From Solirubrobacterales bacterium (lineage in GTDB: Bacteria; Actinomycetota; Thermoleophilia; Solirubrobacterales; Solirubrobacteraceae), in the NCBI GenBank assembly GCA_019244395.1, contig JAFASQ010000140.1, positions 1 to 34,296 on the forward strand: a stretch of 34,296 bases of DNA, read 5' to 3'. The notes beneath the pieces were generated by a model. It worked only from the letters and a program-made list of their open reading frames with translations. It had not been told where the DNA came from and did no database searches. The position numbers and the translations under genes were made by a program. Shown piece by piece: positions 32,697-34,296 of the stretch (positions are counted from its first letter, which is position 1; each line of letters begins with the position of its first letter).

Positions 32697-33878
32697 ATGA
32701 GCCCGTCCGGAGCCGAAATCCTCCGCCAGATCAAGAGCAGGATCGACGAGGTCGATCCGGCCGCCGTGCGTGAGCAGGTCTCCAACGGCGCGGCGGTCGT
32801 CGACGTGCGCGAGCCCGAGGAGTGGGCGGCTGGGCACATCCCCGGCGCCGTGCACGTCCCCAAGAGCTATCTCGAGTCCCGGATCGAGGGGGCGGTCCCG
32901 GACCGCGCCAAGCACGTGGTTCTGTACTGCGCGTCGGGCAACCGCTCGGCGTGGGCCGCGCGCACGCTGCTCGATGACCTCGGCTACGAACACGTCGAGT
33001 CGATGACGGGTGGGTTCACGCTGTGGAAGGATCGCGGGTACGAGGTTGAAACGCCGCGTACCCTGACCGCCGAGCAGCGCGAGCGGTACTCGCGGCACCT
33101 GCTGCTGCCGGAGGTGGGGATGGACGGCCAGCAGAAGCTGCTCGATGCCAAGGTGCTCTTGCTAGGCGCCGGCGGGCTTGGTTCGCCGGCGGCGCTCTAC
33201 CTGGCGGCGGCCGGCGTCGGCACGCTCGGGATCGTCGACAACGACGAGGTGGACCTGTCCAACCTGCAGCGTCAGGTGATCCACTCGAGCGAGCGGATCG
33301 GCGTGCCGAAGGTCGACTCGGCCGAGCAGACGATCACTGCGCTGAACCCGGATGTGAAGGTCGAGAAGTACTCGCTGCGGCTGGGCCCGGAGAACATCAT
33401 GGACGTCCTGCCGGGATGGGACATCGTCGTCGACGGCCTGGACAACTTCCCCACCCGGTATCTGCTGAACGACGCATCGGTGCGGCTGGGCATTCCCGTG
33501 GTCTCGGCGGCGATCCTCGGGTTCGAGGGGCAGCTGTCTGTGTTCAAGCCCTACGACGGACCGTGCTATCGGTGCCTGTTCCCGGTGCCGCCGCCGGCTG
33601 AGCTCGCGCCGTCCTGCGGTGCCAACGGTGTGCTCGGCGTGCTGCCCGGCACGATGGGGATGCTCCAGGCGACCGAGGTCGTCAAGCTCATCCTGGGTGA
33701 GGGCGATCCGCTGATCGGCCGGCTGCTCATGTACGACGCGCTCGCCGCGAGCTTCACCGAGGTCAAGGTCCGCCGCGATCCGGACTGCCCGATCTGCTCC
33801 CGGGAACCCGACTCGATCAGCGACGAGGAGCTCGGCGTCTTCCCCGACTACGAGACGTTCTGCGCCGGCGCCCACTAG
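32697..33878 (+). CDS. moeZ: Adenylyltransferase/sulfurtransferase, rhodanese domain N-terminal to ThiF/MoeB domain (MoeZ-like)
   Basis: Activates the C-terminus of a ubiquitin-like sulfur carrier by adenylation and then transfers sulfur to it. It has 393 residues. The rhodanese domain comes first (about 18-116), with active-site loop CASGNRSA and Cys78. The ThiF/E1-like domain spans about 122-385 with ATP motif GAGGLGSPAALYL, DNDEVDLSNLQRQ, the zinc cysteines 290/293 and 364/367, and a candidate catalytic Cys307 (SCGANGVLG). In mycobacterial MoeZ and in MOCS3 the rhodanese is C-terminal; here the order is reversed. The next gene, 17 bp on, encodes the CysO-like carrier, which fits MoeZ function. 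A good promoter and ribosome site precede the ATG. Confidence 0.92.
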   Translation: MSPSGAEILRQIKSRIDEVDPAAVREQVSNGAAVVDVREPEEWAAGHIPGAVHVPKSYLESRIEGAVPDRAKHVVLYCASGNRSAWAARTLLDDLGYEHVESMTGGFTLWKDRGYEVETPRTLTAEQRERYSRHLLLPEVGMDGQQKLLDAKVLLLGAGGLGSPAALYLAAAGVGTLGIVDNDEVDLSNLQRQVIHSSERIGVPKVDSAEQTITALNPDVKVEKYSLRLGPENIMDVLPGWDIVVDGLDNFPTRYLLNDASVRLGIPVVSAAILGFEGQLSVFKPYDGPCYRCLFPVPPPAELAPSCGANGVLGVLPGTMGMLQATEVVKLILGEGDPLIGRLLMYDALAASFTEVKVRRDPDCPICSREPDSISDEELGVFPDYETFCAGAH

Positions 33879-33895
33879 GGTTCACCTCCGCAGCC

Positions 33896-34174
33896 ATGGC
33901 TACGGTCCGTATCCCACCCGTCCTGCGACCTGCGGTCGGCGGTGAGAAGGAGCTGAGCGCCTCCGGGTCCTCGGTGGGCGAGGTCCTGCATTCGGTGGCC
34001 GAGTCGCATCCGGACACCCAGTCGCAGCTGTTCGCCTCCGACGGCGGCCTGAACCGCTACGTGAACGTCTACTTGAACGACGAGGACGTGCGCGTGCTGG
34101 ATGGCCTGGACACTTCCGTCGGAGAGCACGACACGCTGGTGATCCTGCCGGCCATGGCCGGCGGCGCGCGCTAG
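33896..34174 (+). CDS. cysO: CysO-like sulfur carrier protein (MoaD/ThiS fold) ending Gly-Gly-Ala-Arg
   Basis: 92-residue ubiquitin-like protein. Its C-terminal glycine is thiocarboxylated by MoeZ and donates sulfur to CysM for cysteine synthesis, a route resistant to oxidants. It closely resembles mycobacterial CysO: VRIPPVLRPAVGGEKELSAS, NRYVNVYLNDEDVR and ILPAMAGG. Unlike that protein, it does not end at Gly-Gly: Ala-Arg follows before the TAG. Two residues must be removed before the glycine can be activated, presumably by a JAMM-type protease such as Mec; none is seen in this window. Start ATG 33896 is 17 bases after moeZ. Confidence 0.9.
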   Translation: MATVRIPPVLRPAVGGEKELSASGSSVGEVLHSVAESHPDTQSQLFASDGGLNRYVNVYLNDEDVRVLDGLDTSVGEHDTLVILPAMAGGAR

Positions 34175-34264
34175 ACGCACCCCAGAGTCGGATCGGACAT
34201 CGATGAGATCCGCGTCCGCACGCGGTCTGAGCTGACCGAAACCAACTCGGAAGGAGAACCCGCG

Positions 34265-34296
34265 ATGTACGCGTCACCTCAGCTGCTCACCGTCCA
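34265..34296 (+). CDS. Start of a downstream gene, cut by the window edge
   Basis: ATG 34265 has AAGGAG (34251-34256) 8 bases upstream and opens MYASPQLLTV before the window ends. Ten codons do not allow a sure assignment. A CysM-type O-phosphoserine sulfhydrylase would be expected after moeZ and cysO, by analogy to the mycobacterial mec-cysO-cysM order. That is inference from context only. Confidence 0.5.
   Translation, partial: MYASPQLLTV

Noticed and set aside
34175-34264. Open frame between the cysO stop and the next ATG, in phase with both
   Set aside because: No start codon lies in the gap and a good ribosome site precedes ATG 34265, so readthrough or an earlier start is not needed.

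Overview
The window is GC-rich (about 70 percent by eye) bacterial chromosome with dense coding and frequent GTG starts. Ku, the FxsA protein, a DivIVA-type coiled-coil protein, a WS/DGAT acyltransferase, IspH, a fused CysNC and a CysO-type sulfur carrier beside a MoeZ-like enzyme all point to Actinomycetota. My best guess is the class Thermoleophilia (Solirubrobacterales-like). That placement is inference from gene content. I see no rRNA, tRNA, CRISPR array or insertion sequence; this looks like core chromosome with lineage-specific additions.

Layout. 1-1941: a truncated ABC ATPase and its ABC-2 permease, whose tail is an unusual Cys-containing domain. 1962-4214: a DNA-repair island, with an ECF sigma factor and an O6-alkylguanine methyltransferase overlapping on the minus strand and Ku divergent on the plus strand; a perfect 10-bp palindrome lies between them. 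4215-10765: a 368-bp leader and the glutamate synthase operon gltBD; gltB ends in an 18-bp tandem repeat. 10766-12059: consecutive hairpins ending in a near-ideal intrinsic terminator, placed 9 bases before an integral membrane (LPG-synthase-TM/flippase-like) gene. 12060-15572: a flavin monooxygenase and a bifunctional sulfate-activating enzyme CysNC, both apparently leaderless. 15605-19100: a PHP-domain phosphoesterase, an unknown Zn-motif protein, a secreted protein with vicinal-cysteine repeats, and a small unknown protein.

19116-23905 is a minus-strand run of five genes: fxsA, an unknown, a HAD hydrolase, a PAS-PAS-GAF-PP2C phosphatase and a STAS-HATPase fusion. The first four are linked by 4-base overlaps. 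The last two form a partner-switching module of the RsbU/RsbV/RsbW kind with the antagonist and the kinase on one polypeptide. 24053-25828: a DivIVA-like protein whose rod is thirteen 11-residue repeats, a STAS protein whose coding homology runs past any normal start codon, and a MIP18/SufT-type Fe-S assembly protein. 25851-27697: a small unknown and a WS/DGAT acyltransferase. 27772-30406: ispH, a calcineurin-like phosphoesterase and a methyltransferase. 30369-32632 (minus): a malonyl-CoA-synthetase-like ligase and a redoxin-like protein lacking its redox cysteines, separated by a perfect 14-bp inverted repeat. 32697-34296: a rhodanese-ThiF adenylyltransferase in reversed domain order, a CysO homologue ending Gly-Gly-Ala-Arg, and the first ten codons of another gene. 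Together with cysNC this suggests a sulfur assimilation theme with sulfur-carrier-dependent cysteine synthesis.

The strongest candidates for something undescribed are the STAS-HATPase partner-switch operon, the structured leader at about 10837-11004, the CC-repeat secreted protein, the CysO/MoeZ pair with its protease-requiring tail, and the palindromes at 3161 and 31164.
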